From assembly GCA_041398905.1 (NCBI GenBank), contig JAWKTV010000022.1, forward strand, positions 1 to 64,000: 64,000 nucleotides of DNA, written 5' to 3'. The number at the start of each line of letters is the position of its first letter. Within the stretch, counting starts at the first letter, position 1. Origin of the DNA: JAWKTV01 sp041398905. Its GTDB lineage: Bacteria > Planctomycetota > Planctomycetia > Planctomycetales > Planctomycetaceae. The translations under genes were made by a program, and so were the position numbers. Positions 18,243 through 27,387 of this stretch are shown here, one piece after another. Under the pieces are notes generated by a model that saw only the letters and a program-made list of their open reading frames with translations, made no database searches and was not told the origin of the DNA.

Positions 18243-19367
18243 ATGTCCCAGCGACTCTCTGAATCCCAGCGCCGTTCCATGCCGACCCCGCGACTCGGAC
18301 TACCGAACCTGGGCTTGGGTGTCGGACTGCGGACCGTGCATTATCAGCACATTCTTCGCGCACGTCCGGCGGTCGACTGGTTCGAGATCATCTCGGAAAA
18401 CTACATGGACTCGCAGGGTCGTCCCGCGCATGTTCTGGATCAGATCGCCGAGCGATATCCGATCGTGATGCATGGTGTGTCCCTGTCGATCGGCAGCAGT
18501 GATCCGCTCGACTTCGAGTATCTGGGCAAGCTGCGGCGGCTTGCGGCGCGGGTGCGGACGAGGTGGGTGTCCGACCATCTCTGCTGGACGGGTGTCGCGG
18601 GGCTCAACACGCACGACCTGTTGCCGGTTCCGCTGACGGAAGAGTCGCTGCGTCACGTGTGTGAACGGATCCGAGTCGTCCAGGAGTTTCTGGAGCGGCC
18701 GCTGGTGCTGGAGAACCCCAGCAGCTATGTCACGTTCGCCTGTTCGGTGATGCCGGAGTGGGAGTATCTGTCGCGAATGACCGAGGCGACGGGGTGCGGG
18801 CTGCTGCTGGATGTGAACAACGTTTACGTGTCGAGCCGCAACCACGATTTCGATCCGGTCGAGTATCTCGAGAACATACCGGCCGACCGCGTGGTGCAAT
18901 GTCATCTGGCGGGGCATACCGATCTGGGGACGCACTGCATCGACACGCATGACGGCCGTGTGATTGACCAGGTGTGGGACCTGTATCGCCTCGCGCATCA
19001 GCGGACTGGCGGGGTCTCGACACTTCTGGAGTGGGATGCCCAGATCCCCTCGTTTGAGGAGGTCCACGCGGAGGTGCTGCGGGCGGAGGCGATCGTCGGC
19101 GCGTCGCATGGAGTTTCGGATAGCGAGCGATCCCGGGCCGACGATCCGCCTGTGGGGAATGTTGAGACCGAGCCGTGTGTGGACGATACGGCCGCGGAGG
19201 ATGAGGCACTGACGGATTTGGGCGCGCGATTCGCTGGCGAACGCCGTGCCGCGGCAGCCGTTGAGCGGTATCGGCCGTGGATCGAGAGCGCGGTGATGAG
19301 CGGGGCCCTTCACTACGACAGTTGCAGGACTGGATGCAGCGGGTCATCACGCATCCTGCCGGCGTGA
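18243..19367 (+). CDS. bufB: DUF692 / MNIO-family RiPP-modifying enzyme (BufB-like)
   Basis: This multinuclear non-heme iron-dependent oxidase has a TIM-barrel fold of about 290 residues. Expected iron ligands and conserved residues are visible: H77 (MHG), D111-H112 (SDHLCW), E157-N158 (LENPSSY), D190-N192 (LLDVNN), H221 and H225 (CHLAGH), H236-D237 (THDG) and E263-D265 (LLEWDAQ). Family members convert precursor cysteines to thiooxazole or related groups. The start is ATG 18243, with ATG 18279 as an alternative. After the barrel comes an acidic 60-residue extension running to VMSGA near 19305; sequence beyond that in this frame is probably out of register, because one inserted base would join it to the DUF2063 protein. 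Confidence 0.88.
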   Translation: MSQRLSESQRRSMPTPRLGLPNLGLGVGLRTVHYQHILRARPAVDWFEIISENYMDSQGRPAHVLDQIAERYPIVMHGVSLSIGSSDPLDFEYLGKLRRLAARVRTRWVSDHLCWTGVAGLNTHDLLPVPLTEESLRHVCERIRVVQEFLERPLVLENPSSYVTFACSVMPEWEYLSRMTEATGCGLLLDVNNVYVSSRNHDFDPVEYLENIPADRVVQCHLAGHTDLGTHCIDTHDGRVIDQVWDLYRLAHQRTGGVSTLLEWDAQIPSFEEVHAEVLRAEAIVGASHGVSDSERSRADDPPVGNVETEPCVDDTAAEDEALTDLGARFAGERRAAAAVERYRPWIESAVMSGALHYDSCRTGCSGSSRILPA

Positions 19368-20189
19368 CGGCCGGACTGGAAGCGAGCGGCGACGCCGCGG
19401 CGGACGCGATCCGCGTGGGGCCGGACTCGATCGAGTCGGTGATCGACCGGTCGCTCGCCTGTACGAGCGTCGAACGGCTGGCGGTGTACAGTAATGCGTA
19501 CCGGGCGCGGCTGATCGAATGTCTGTCGGGCGAGTTCGCGACGCTCGCGACGATCGTCGGGAGTGAGACGTTCGATCAGTTGGCGAGCGAGTACCTGCAG
19601 GCACGGCCCTCCACCAGTTACACGCTTGGAGAACTTGGTCGGGAGTTTCCGGGGTATCTCGCGAGAACGCGTCCGCCCCGCGCGGGCGATGACGAGTCGC
19701 CGGACTGGGCGGACCTGGTGATTGACGTCGCGACGCTCGATCGCTGCTACGCGGAGGTGTTCGACGGACCGGGCGAGGAAGGTGCTTCTCCGCTGGCGGC
19801 GGATGCGATCAGCGAGGTGCCGGTCGAGCGGGTCGGAAAACTGATTGTGCGTCCGACCGCTTCGCTGCGATTACTGCGGTTCAAGTTTCCGGTCCACGAG
19901 TTGGGCGCGGCAGGTGCGCGAGGGGACAGCGGTCAGCTTGTCGCCGCCGCGGCCAACGCGACTCGCGATCTATCGCCGCGACTTCGTGGTCCGCCGGATC
20001 GAGTTGACGGAAGGGCAGTACGCGGTGTTGAACGCCATGCAGGCGGGTGAGCATTTGAACGCCGCGATCGCGGCGGCCGCCGCGGCGACAACGGATGACG
20101 GGGAGACGCTGCGAGATCAGTTGAAGGACTGGTTTCGGACCTGGACGGTCGGTCGACTGTTTCGAGCCATCGAGCCGCCGTCAGTATGA
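19277..20189 (+). CDS. bufC: DUF2063 (BufC-like) partner of the DUF692 enzyme (one internal frameshift)
   Basis: The N-terminal domain is the DUF2063 type (LRQLQDWMQRVITHPAG, then VERLAVYSNAYRARLIECLSGEF). In the deposited frame it can begin at GTG 19277, overlapping bufB by about 90 bases. Alternatively the MSG at 19296 begins it, or it is the C-terminal half of a BufB-BufC fusion. Near 19905 the sense moves to another frame (WARQVREGTAVSLSPPRPTRLAIYRRDF) and ends at a stop at 20187-20189. The C-terminal half is the typical second, winged-helix-like part. In bufferin systems this protein binds the precursor and delivers it to BufB; a DNA-binding annotation of DUF2063 is historical. Joined length is about 300 residues. 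Confidence 0.8.
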
Positions 20190-20202
20190 TGTCGTTGTTC
20201 GT

Positions 20203-21388
20203 GTGATTCCCGCGTCGTCTGGCCGTACCCGTGACCGATCGCTCCGCCGCAACCGCATCGACGGTGCCGCCCCATGGCGAGGCGGGGTTGGCGTCGACAG
20301 ACCGCAGTCTCGACGACCCGGCTGGCGTGGGTGGTTGTGGAGGGTTGGTGCCGGGATGGCGGCGGCGGTGCTGCTGGGCGAGTTGATTGTGCGGGCGGCT
20401 GTAACGTTGCAGGGGAGCAGCAGCAACGTGTTCGCCGCTCCGGTGCTGATGTATCAGCCGCGGGCGGGGATGGATACGAACTGGCCGCCGGGTTTGCGCT
20501 GCGAACAGCGAGTCGCAACCTGACCATCAACGACGCCGGATTTCGCGGCGAGCCGGTGTCGCTGCGTAAGACGCCGGGGCGAACCAGGGTGGTGATCGTT
20601 GGAGGGTCGGCGGCGTTTGGATATGCGGTCAGCGACGAGCAGACGGCCGCCGCGTTGTTGCCGGAGATGATGCTTCAGGCGGGCTGTGAGATCGAGACGA
20701 TCAATGCGGGAGTGCCCGGCTATGACGCGGAGCTGGTGACGCTGCGTGTGGTCGAGCGGATCGCCGCGTATCAGCCTGACGTGGTGATCGTGTATCTCGG
20801 GTGGAACGACTTACCGTCGCTGATGTCCACAGCGGCAGTGTCTCGTCGTCGGCCGCGGCTGGGGAGTCCGCTGGAGCGTTGTCTGGCGGGGCGATCGGTG
20901 TTATGGGGACTGCTGCGGTACAGCGGTGGTTCCGATGGCGGTGGTTTCTCCCGAGCGGGGACGGCAGCTTCGCGATGACGGCGGCGGGTCGTGATCGCTT
21001 TGAACGACGGCTGGAAGAACTGGCGGAGGCGATCCGCGACTCCGGGGCGCGCATGCTCGTATGTACTCAGTCGATGGTGCTGCATCGTGACGGGGCCCGT
21101 GACGAGATAGCGAGGATCTCGCGGAATCCGACACGGCAGCGCGAGCTGGTTGAGACCGGCGAGCAGTTGGCCGAGTTGCTGGCGCGGTTCGCCGAGCGAC
21201 ATCGTGCACCGCTGGTGGATGCCTATCGCGGCATCGCGCCGACGCGGTCGCACCTGGTCGATGCGATTCATCTGACGGCGGCCGGAGAACGAAGGCTGGC
21301 AGGCTTGCCGGCGCGACGCGCTCGTCGCGATGCTGCCGGCTGCGGACACGACGGACCGGCAATTGAGGAATGGCGACAAGCCCGATGA
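20203..21388 (+). CDS. Membrane-anchored SGNH/GDSL-like hydrolase (frameshifted)
   Basis: The frame from GTG 20203 contains a transmembrane segment (WLWRVGAGMAAAVLLGELIV). The sense moves to another frame near 20500, giving LTINDAGFRGEP and the catalytic block I GGSAAFGYAVSDEQT (GxSxxxG), with the Asn/Gly block in NAGVPGYDAELV and block III in YLGWNDLPSL. Another frame change near 20930 leads to the C-terminal block V (HLVDAIHLTAAGERRLA), where Asp and His complete the triad. Joined length is about 390 residues. SGNH proteins of this type act as esterases or acyltransferases on surface glycans; the substrate is unknown. The stop overlaps the methyltransferase start by ATGA. Confidence 0.75.
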
Positions 21389-22245
21389 GTGAATCCCGCA
21401 TGTCCGAGGAACGATTCGAGTTCGGCGCGAATTGGCGTCGGTTTCTGGAGACCGTCGACGAGGAGCGAGTCGCCGCAGCGATCGCGTCGCTCAGGCGACT
21501 GTTGCGGGTGGAGACTTTGGCGGGACGGCGGTTTCTGGACGTGGGGAGCGGCAGCGGCCTGTTCAGCCTCGCGGCACACCGATTGGGCGCTACAGTTCAT
21601 TCCTTCGACTTCGATCCGCAATCGGTGGCTTGCACGCGCGAGATTCAATCAAGATTCGCACCGGCTGCGCCCGATTGGACGATCGAGCAGGGTTCCGCGC
21701 TCGACTCCGGTTATCTCGACCAACTGGAGCCGGCCGATGTCGTTTATTCGTGGGGAGTGCTGCATCATACGGGCGAGATGTGGCGAGCGATGGATCTGGT
21801 GCGTGAGCGTGTCGCATCCGGGGGCACGCTGGCAATCGCGTTGTATAACGATCAGGGAGAGATCACGGGCCGTTGGGTCGGCGTCAAGCGGCTGTACCAG
21901 CGGCTGCCGGGGCTGTTGCGTCCGCTGCTGGTGGGGACTGTTGGCGGGGTGATGCTTGCGGACCGCGTCGCGCGGAGCATCGCGGGAGCGTTCGTGCGCG
22001 CGGCGACGCTGCAGAATCCGTTGCAGCCGGTGCGTCAATTCTCACGACGACTCGCCGGTCCCGAACCGCGGGGGATGCACCGCTGGTACGATCTGGTGGA
22101 TTGGGTTGGCGGTTGGCCGTTCGAGGTCGCGAAGCCCGAAGACGTTGTGGACTTCTTGTCGGAACGGGGCTTCCGACTGCGTTGGCTGACGACGTGCGGC
22201 GGCAAGCTGGGCTGCAACGAGTTCGTATTCACACGCGATCCTTGA
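21385..22245 (+). CDS. Class I SAM-dependent methyltransferase
   Basis: A 286-residue protein. I take ATG 21385 because it overlaps the upstream stop (ATGA); another in-frame start lies 15 bases earlier. SAM-binding motif I is FLDVGSGSGLFSLAA, the acidic residue after strand 2 is in HSFDFDPQSV, and motif IV is DVVYSWGVLHHTGEMW. The GVLHHT sequence and a late WPFEVAKPEDVVDFL segment are typical of small-molecule or sugar/lipid methyltransferases of the Methyltransf_11/23 group. Coupling to an SGNH hydrolase suggests a joint role in decorating an envelope glycan or lipid. That is inferred. Confidence 0.85.
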   Translation: MSESRMSEERFEFGANWRRFLETVDEERVAAAIASLRRLLRVETLAGRRFLDVGSGSGLFSLAAHRLGATVHSFDFDPQSVACTREIQSRFAPAAPDWTIEQGSALDSGYLDQLEPADVVYSWGVLHHTGEMWRAMDLVRERVASGGTLAIALYNDQGEITGRWVGVKRLYQRLPGLLRPLLVGTVGGVMLADRVARSIAGAFVRAATLQNPLQPVRQFSRRLAGPEPRGMHRWYDLVDWVGGWPFEVAKPEDVVDFLSERGFRLRWLTTCGGKLGCNEFVFTRDP

Positions 22246-22320
22246 GCCGCAGCGTGGCCAGGTTTGCGTGTTGAGATGTTCGGCGGACGTCGTTCCGACC
22301 CTGTGCTGGTGCTGGCCTCG

Positions 22321-23709
22321 CTATTCCACACTGTCCGCGATGCCAAGTTGTTCGAGGCGGCGGTAGAGTTTTGGTCGTGTCATGCCGAGGAGCCGGGCAG
22401 CGCGGGCACGGTTGCCATCACACTGCTGGAGGGTCTGTTCGATCAGTTGCCGCTCGACGGTGTCGAGATGCTGCTGCAAATCGATCGCGACGGGTTCCTG
22501 ACCTGGGCCGATGCGTTGTGCGTCGAGGCCGGTCCGGAGTCGGAACGGCAAGTCGGCCATCGTGACGAGTCTGCCGCTGGCGGCGGCATGGCACTCGCGG
22601 ACGACCTGTTCCAACTCGCGGACGTTGCCGGGCCAGTTGTATTGCTCGAAGGTCTCGCGGACTTCGGCGGCGAAGCCGTTGAGCTGCTTGTCCTGATCGC
22701 GATTGATCCGTTCGAGAAGGTACTGGGCGAGGAGTCTGCGATCGTCGCCGCGGGCGCGGAGCGGGGGGAGCTGGATGGAGAGCGTGGCCAGCAGTTCGGC
22801 GAAGGCGGGGAGCATCTGCTCTGCGGCGACGGCGACGTCGAGCGGGATGCTGTCAGACGAGAAAATGCGGAGCGGCCTGGTGCTGGTTGTGCGTTGAGTA
22901 TCGAGCAGGTCGAGCAGCCTGGACTGGAGGTCTCGCGGCAGGTGGGTGACCGATCGCAGGTGGATGGCCGCCGGCTGAAAGGTGGGGAGCAGCGACTCGT
23001 CTGCATCACGTTCCTGCAAGAGTTGATCGAAGGTCCGTTGAAGCTCGAACGGGGAGAGTCGATCGCAGTCTAGCGGGACGAATGCGAGGAGTCGGTCCTC
23101 CGACTGGTAGTGAATGGTGCGGGCGATGGCGTCGCGTCCGGTGCCTGGCTCGCCAAGCAGAAAAACGTGGGGGCGGCCGGTGGCGGCGAGCTGCACCTGG
23201 CGAAGCACCCGCTGCATGGCGGGGGTGGTGCCGACGAGCGAGTCGAACTGGAAACGTCGGCGGAGGTCGGCGCGAACCGCGGCGAGTTCGGTGTGCGTGC
23301 GAACGCCTTCGGGCAGGAGCGGGGCTGCGCCCGAGACTTCTCCGTCGGGCAGGATGATGCCGAGGATGTGCGGCTCGGCGTTGTCACGGCCGGGCATTGG
23401 AAGGAACGCGAGCGAGCGGCGGAGTGGTTCGCCACCGCGAAAATGGAGGATCGCCGGGACGATGGAGGCGGCGCCTTCGAGTACGACGGCGGGCGGGCAG
23501 AGCGAGCCGGTGAGGCTTTCGACCAACTCGGCGTCGGGCTGATCGGCGTAGTCGCAGGTGCGACCGATGACGTCGGCGGCGGTCCAGCCGGTCAGCTCTT
23601 CGCAGGCCCGATTGAAATAGAGGATGACCCGTCGGCCATTGAGGGCGAAGACGGGAGTGGTGGACTCGTTCATCCAGTTCGCCAGACCACTACGACGTTG
23701 CCGTGGCAT
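22321..23709 (-). CDS. PAS domain, degenerate sigma-54-type AAA+ regulator with Fis HTH
   Basis: A 462-residue protein. Residues 10-110 form a PAS-like domain (NESTTPVFALNGRRVILYFNRACEELTGW). An AAA+ domain follows (SLVGTTPAMQRVLRQVQLAA; Walker A GEPGTGRD). The C-terminus is a Fis-type helix-turn-helix (GNRARAARLLGMTRPKLYRRL). Key bacterial enhancer-binding features are altered: the Walker A Lys is Arg, the GAFTGA loop that contacts sigma-54 is absent (LSPFELQRTFDQLL occupies its place), and Walker B GGTLFLDEI is replaced by FQPAAIHLRSV. The arginine-finger region NWPGNVRELEQVV is kept. It is therefore probably a DNA-binding regulator that does not drive sigma-54 open-complex formation. Confidence 0.85.
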   Translation of the reverse strand: MPRQRRSGLANWMNESTTPVFALNGRRVILYFNRACEELTGWTAADVIGRTCDYADQPDAELVESLTGSLCPPAVVLEGAASIVPAILHFRGGEPLRRSLAFLPMPGRDNAEPHILGIILPDGEVSGAAPLLPEGVRTHTELAAVRADLRRRFQFDSLVGTTPAMQRVLRQVQLAATGRPHVFLLGEPGTGRDAIARTIHYQSEDRLLAFVPLDCDRLSPFELQRTFDQLLQERDADESLLPTFQPAAIHLRSVTHLPRDLQSRLLDLLDTQRTTSTRPLRIFSSDSIPLDVAVAAEQMLPAFAELLATLSIQLPPLRARGDDRRLLAQYLLERINRDQDKQLNGFAAEVRETFEQYNWPGNVRELEQVVRECHAAASGRLVTMADLPFRLRTGLDAQRIGPGQEPVAIDLQQHLDTVERQLIEQTLQQCDGNRARAARLLGMTRPKLYRRLEQLGIADSVE

Positions 23710-23792
23710 GGCGTGAGGCTGGCGAGCAGGAGAGTGGAGTCGAAACGGGACCGGGATGTCGTCACGGAGTCCGGGACGTGTTCGCGCGGGAA

Positions 23793-24038
23793 TCAGCCGC
23801 CAAAGCGAGCGGCGTACAACCGCTCGATATCGGGGGCGGTGACGGTGATTTCTCGGGTGAATCCGGTGTGCGCCCGTTCATAGACGACCTGGCTGGCGAG
23901 CTGCGGATCGTCATGGAGCGCGCGGGCCAACCAGAGTCGATCATCCTCCGAGAGGTCCGCGAACTCCGGTCCCCAGTGGGTGATGGTTTCCACGACGAGT
24001 GAGTCGACGCGTGGATCAAACTTCTGATAAGCAGGCAT
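23793..24038 (-). CDS. Small conserved hypothetical protein
   Basis: An 81-residue acidic protein from ATG 24038 (MPAYQKFDPRVDSLVVETITHWGPEF). The frame is open further upstream, but that part is Pro/Arg-rich and looks non-coding. No signal peptide or membrane segment is seen. The C-terminus (APDIERLYAARFGG) is helical. Family not recognised. It lies downstream of the coding direction of the flanking regulator, with an 83 bp gap. Confidence 0.5.
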   Translation of the reverse strand: MPAYQKFDPRVDSLVVETITHWGPEFADLSEDDRLWLARALHDDPQLASQVVYERAHTGFTREITVTAPDIERLYAARFGG

Positions 24039-24350
24039 GAGCGTTGCTTCGCGGAACGTCGGGCGACATCGGAAAACTGGCCGCGAAAAGGATCGCGGGA
24101 TTGGAGGTAGTTTGTCGCGCGAGGTGGGATGTGTCCAGCGAATCCACGCGTGGAGCAGGGAGGCCCGGCGATTTGTTCGGGAGGTGTGGCAGGGGTGCTC
24201 CGCAGGAAGCTCACGGTTGGGAGGCGTGCAGCGTGGGGGGCATTCGTTGTCGCGGGTCACTCCGGCCCCCCTTGGCTCCTTGCCCGATTGTGACTCAACG
24301 GGCGTCCCTGGCGGGCGGGTTCGCCGTTCGGGACGGATTCCTGCGAAAGC

Positions 24351-24382
24351 TTGACACCCGGAAGTGGTGATTCAAGTATTCT
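24351..24382 (+). promoter_or_regulatory. Candidate sigma-70 promoter for the 24422 gene
   Basis: A perfect -35 TTGACA at 24351-24356 is followed 17-20 bases later by the AT-rich segment AAGTATTCT (24374-24382). It lies about 40 bp before ATG 24422. The -10 element is imperfect. Confidence 0.4.
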
Positions 24383-24421
24383 GGGGGTGGTCGCATTCCA
24401 TCACCGGATCCAGACAGCTCC

Positions 24422-26101
24422 ATGCCGCTCCTGCAACTTCAGTTTCGTCTGTTCGCTGCCAGTCTTGCCCTGTTGTTGGCGGTGCATTGTCGGCTGGTGG
24501 CTGACGATGCGGCCACCGAGCCGGCAGCGGATGGCGTGCTGATGCCCGAGCCGTTCGCCACGGTGCATGCGCCGAGCGTCGATCGGCTGCTGGAGGTGAC
24601 TCGCCAGTTGCTGGCGGCGGGCGGGCGGGGGCAATGGACACGGGTGATGGATGGTTATCTGGGCTACCTGAATGAACTCCGCGGAATCGACCGGAGCCGG
24701 CCGCTGGCGTTGCTGCTGTACCTGGATCGCACGGACGCGGATGCTGAGCCGGTGCCAGTGGCGTGTCTGCCGTTGAGTTCGATCAAGGATCTGCGGGCGA
24801 CGCTGGTGTCGACGGGCAACAGTCTGGAAGCGGTCGCGGTTGAGTCGGAATACCTGTTGAAGCTGGGCGGTGACGAGTTCACGCTGCGAGTGGTAGACGG
24901 GTATGCGTGGATCGTGCCACGTAATCGTCCGCAGCCTCCGCTCGCCGCGGACGACGTGCGGGGGCGGGTCGCGACGCCGGCGACGGAGGATGATCTGTAC
25001 TGGCGGATCGATGTGGATGGTATCCCGCCGGCGAACCGACGGGCATTGCTGGATCAACTGCATCGCGACGCTGAACGGGAGCTGGCTCAGCAAGCGGGCG
25101 AGGATGCGTCGACGTATGAGGTGCGGAGCGACCTGCAGCGGTATGTGTATGAGGGGACGGAACGATTGCTGACCGAGACCGGCGCGGTGACGATGGGAGT
25201 GCGGCTGACGGGCGAGCCGCCAGAGCTGCAGTTCCATGCGGGTCTGCATCCGCGGGCGGAGAGCGGTGTCAACGACTATTTCCGGAAGGCGCTGGTTCCC
25301 AAGCCGCGGAGCTTCGCGCTGAACCCGGCAGCAGCGTTGTCAGGCTCGGTGCATTTTCGGCTGAATGAGCGGGAGCGGGAGTTGAGCAGCCGGTTCGTGA
25401 AGTTGCTGCGGCGGCAGACGAATCTGGAGACGCAGGCCGAGTTGCCCGTCGCGGCGCGGCAGGCAGGCGTGCAACTGCTGGATGCGTTGGCGGAGACGAC
25501 CGAAGCTGGTTGGATCGACATCGATGTCTGCTTCGCCCCGACGGATGCTGGGCGGATGGTGCTGCTGCTGCGGACGGGGCTGGAGAGCATTGCGGAAGTG
25601 GACGCCGCGCTGCGGGAGCTGCTGCCGCTCGTGGCGCAATCGAATGAAGTGGAGTCGGTGGAGTTGGCGGTGGCGAAGGTGGCGGGGATCGACTGGCACC
25701 GGTTGATCGGCCGCGGACTGCAGAATCGCGACCGTCGATTGTACGGTGACGACGCGCGGATGCTGATTGGTGCGGGTGACGCGGCGCTGTGGTTCGCGGT
25801 TGGCGGTGAGGCGTCGATCGCCGTGCTGACGAGGCTGCTGGAGACCGACCGCGAGACCGTTACCGGTCCGGCGGCCGTGGTTGAGTTCCGACTGCGACCA
25901 TGGCTGCGGCTGGCGGAAGTGAACGGGGCTTCGGGGGATCGATCGTGGTTCGAGGCCGCGCGGCAAGTGCTCGCCGATGCGGAACTGGGAGACCGCGTGG
26001 CCGTCTCGCTGGAATCGACCGATGAGTCTTTGCTGTTGAGCGGCGTCGCCGAAGCGGGGCTGGTGCGGATCATCGCGCTGCAGTTGCTGCAGCGGCCGTG
26101 A
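24422..26101 (+). CDS. Secreted hypothetical protein, 559 aa
   Basis: It begins with a signal peptide (QFRLFAASLALLLAVHC). The body is a single long mixed alpha/beta protein with repeated elements such as LRLTGEPPELQFHAGLH and VWFAVGGEASIAVLTRLLE. No catalytic motif is recognised. Proteins of this size with a signal peptide and no known domain are frequent in planctomycetes. The gene is complete and uninterrupted. A candidate promoter lies immediately upstream, and the tRNA-dihydrouridine synthase gene converges on it from the other strand. Confidence 0.7.
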   Translation: MPLLQLQFRLFAASLALLLAVHCRLVADDAATEPAADGVLMPEPFATVHAPSVDRLLEVTRQLLAAGGRGQWTRVMDGYLGYLNELRGIDRSRPLALLLYLDRTDADAEPVPVACLPLSSIKDLRATLVSTGNSLEAVAVESEYLLKLGGDEFTLRVVDGYAWIVPRNRPQPPLAADDVRGRVATPATEDDLYWRIDVDGIPPANRRALLDQLHRDAERELAQQAGEDASTYEVRSDLQRYVYEGTERLLTETGAVTMGVRLTGEPPELQFHAGLHPRAESGVNDYFRKALVPKPRSFALNPAAALSGSVHFRLNERERELSSRFVKLLRRQTNLETQAELPVAARQAGVQLLDALAETTEAGWIDIDVCFAPTDAGRMVLLLRTGLESIAEVDAALRELLPLVAQSNEVESVELAVAKVAGIDWHRLIGRGLQNRDRRLYGDDARMLIGAGDAALWFAVGGEASIAVLTRLLETDRETVTGPAAVVEFRLRPWLRLAEVNGASGDRSWFEAARQVLADAELGDRVAVSLESTDESLLLSGVAEAGLVRIIALQLLQRP

Positions 26102-26189
26102 GGCTTGATGTCCGTGGGGTTGGGTCGCGGGTGGAGCGGCTGATTGAAGAGTGGCGGACTTGTCAGGTCCGCGATCGTGGAGCCGGGAA

Positions 26190-27218
26190 TTACACAGCGG
26201 CGGTGGACACTTCGTCGACTTGCGGTGCGATGCCGGGCTGGTTGGCTGTGTACCAGCGGTCGAGGATGGCGCGGAACTCTTCCGGCGTGCGGCCGCGTCC
26301 GAAGGCGTTGCGGACCTCAGCGTGGTCGGGATGGAGGCGGGCGTACTTGATGGCGAACTTACGAAGTGTGCTGAAACCGCGGTCGCCCTGATGCTGCTGG
26401 ATGAGGGCCGCGTGCTCCTCGATGACGGCGCGTTGCTCGTGGACGTCCGGAGGTGGCGGGAGAGGTTCGCCGCGTTCGAGGGCGAGGCAGTCGCGAAAGA
26501 TCCAGGGGTTGCCGATCGCGCCGCGGGCGATGCTGACGGCGTCGACGCCGGTGTCGCGGAGCATCCGCAGGCAGTCTTCGGCCGAGAAGAGATCGCCGCT
26601 GCCGATGACCGTTCGGCCACCCGCAAACTGCTTGACGTCCTTGAGGAACTCCCAGCGGCTGGGGCCGACGTACTTCTGCTCGACGGTTCGGCCATGTACC
26701 GTCACAGCGGCGACGCCGTTGTGGTAGGCACCGGCCAGAATCTCGAAGAAGCGATCGCGGCTGGCGGTCGTGTCGTCGATGCCGCGGCGCATTTTGACGG
26801 TGACGGGGATGTGAGGCGGGACCGCATCTCGGACGCGGCGGATGATCTCGATCGCCTGGGCGGGCTGGCCCAGGTGATAGCCTCCACGGCAGCCGCCGAT
26901 GGCGGACTTGACGGGGCAGCCGAAGTTGATGTCGATGACATCGAAGCCGGCTGCGACGAGGCGGATCGCGGCCGGTGGGAAGTCGTCGGGCAGGCTGCCC
27001 ATGAGTTGACCGCCGGCGGGATGTTCGTCGTCGGTGACGCGGAGCCGCTCGCCGCGCGAGGAGCGCAACTCACGGATGAAGCGGTCGATGAGGACTTCAT
27101 GGACGGTGTAGGCGGCACCGTGTCGGCGTGCGAGCAACCGCATCGGCCGATCGCTGTAGCCGCTGAGCGCGGCTTGCAGGAACGGGGAGTTGAGCGGGAT
27201 GTGGCCGAGGGTGGGCAT
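26190..27218 (-). CDS. dus: tRNA-dihydrouridine synthase
   Basis: A 342-residue FMN enzyme that reduces uridines in tRNA D-loops with NADPH. I choose ATG 27218 (MPTLGHIPLNSPFLQAALSGYSDRPMR), which matches the Dus beta-strand 1 motif; the frame is open further upstream without Dus similarity. Family marks are DINFGCPVKS with the catalytic Cys, KMRRGIDD, HGRTVEQKYVGPSRW and VIGSGDLFSAEDCLRML, where FMN phosphate binds, then GVDAVSIARGAIGNPW. A short GGCRGGYHLGQ segment follows the catalytic Cys. Which uridine position is targeted cannot be told from sequence alone. Confidence 0.92.
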   Translation of the reverse strand: MPTLGHIPLNSPFLQAALSGYSDRPMRLLARRHGAAYTVHEVLIDRFIRELRSSRGERLRVTDDEHPAGGQLMGSLPDDFPPAAIRLVAAGFDVIDINFGCPVKSAIGGCRGGYHLGQPAQAIEIIRRVRDAVPPHIPVTVKMRRGIDDTTASRDRFFEILAGAYHNGVAAVTVHGRTVEQKYVGPSRWEFLKDVKQFAGGRTVIGSGDLFSAEDCLRMLRDTGVDAVSIARGAIGNPWIFRDCLALERGEPLPPPPDVHEQRAVIEEHAALIQQHQGDRGFSTLRKFAIKYARLHPDHAEVRNAFGRGRTPEEFRAILDRWYTANQPGIAPQVDEVSTAAV

Positions 27219-27387
27219 GGGTGCGTCGTGCTGGGGAGCGAAGACGCAGTGTAGCTGTCTCAGTGGCGACTGGGGGAGCAAGCAGCACCGTAGCGCTGAC
27301 GGATGGCTGGCGAAGCCGAGGACTCGCGTGAATCCGCGAATCAGCAGCAGCGGGCGCTGGCATGACCGGTGGCTCAATCGGAGTCGG

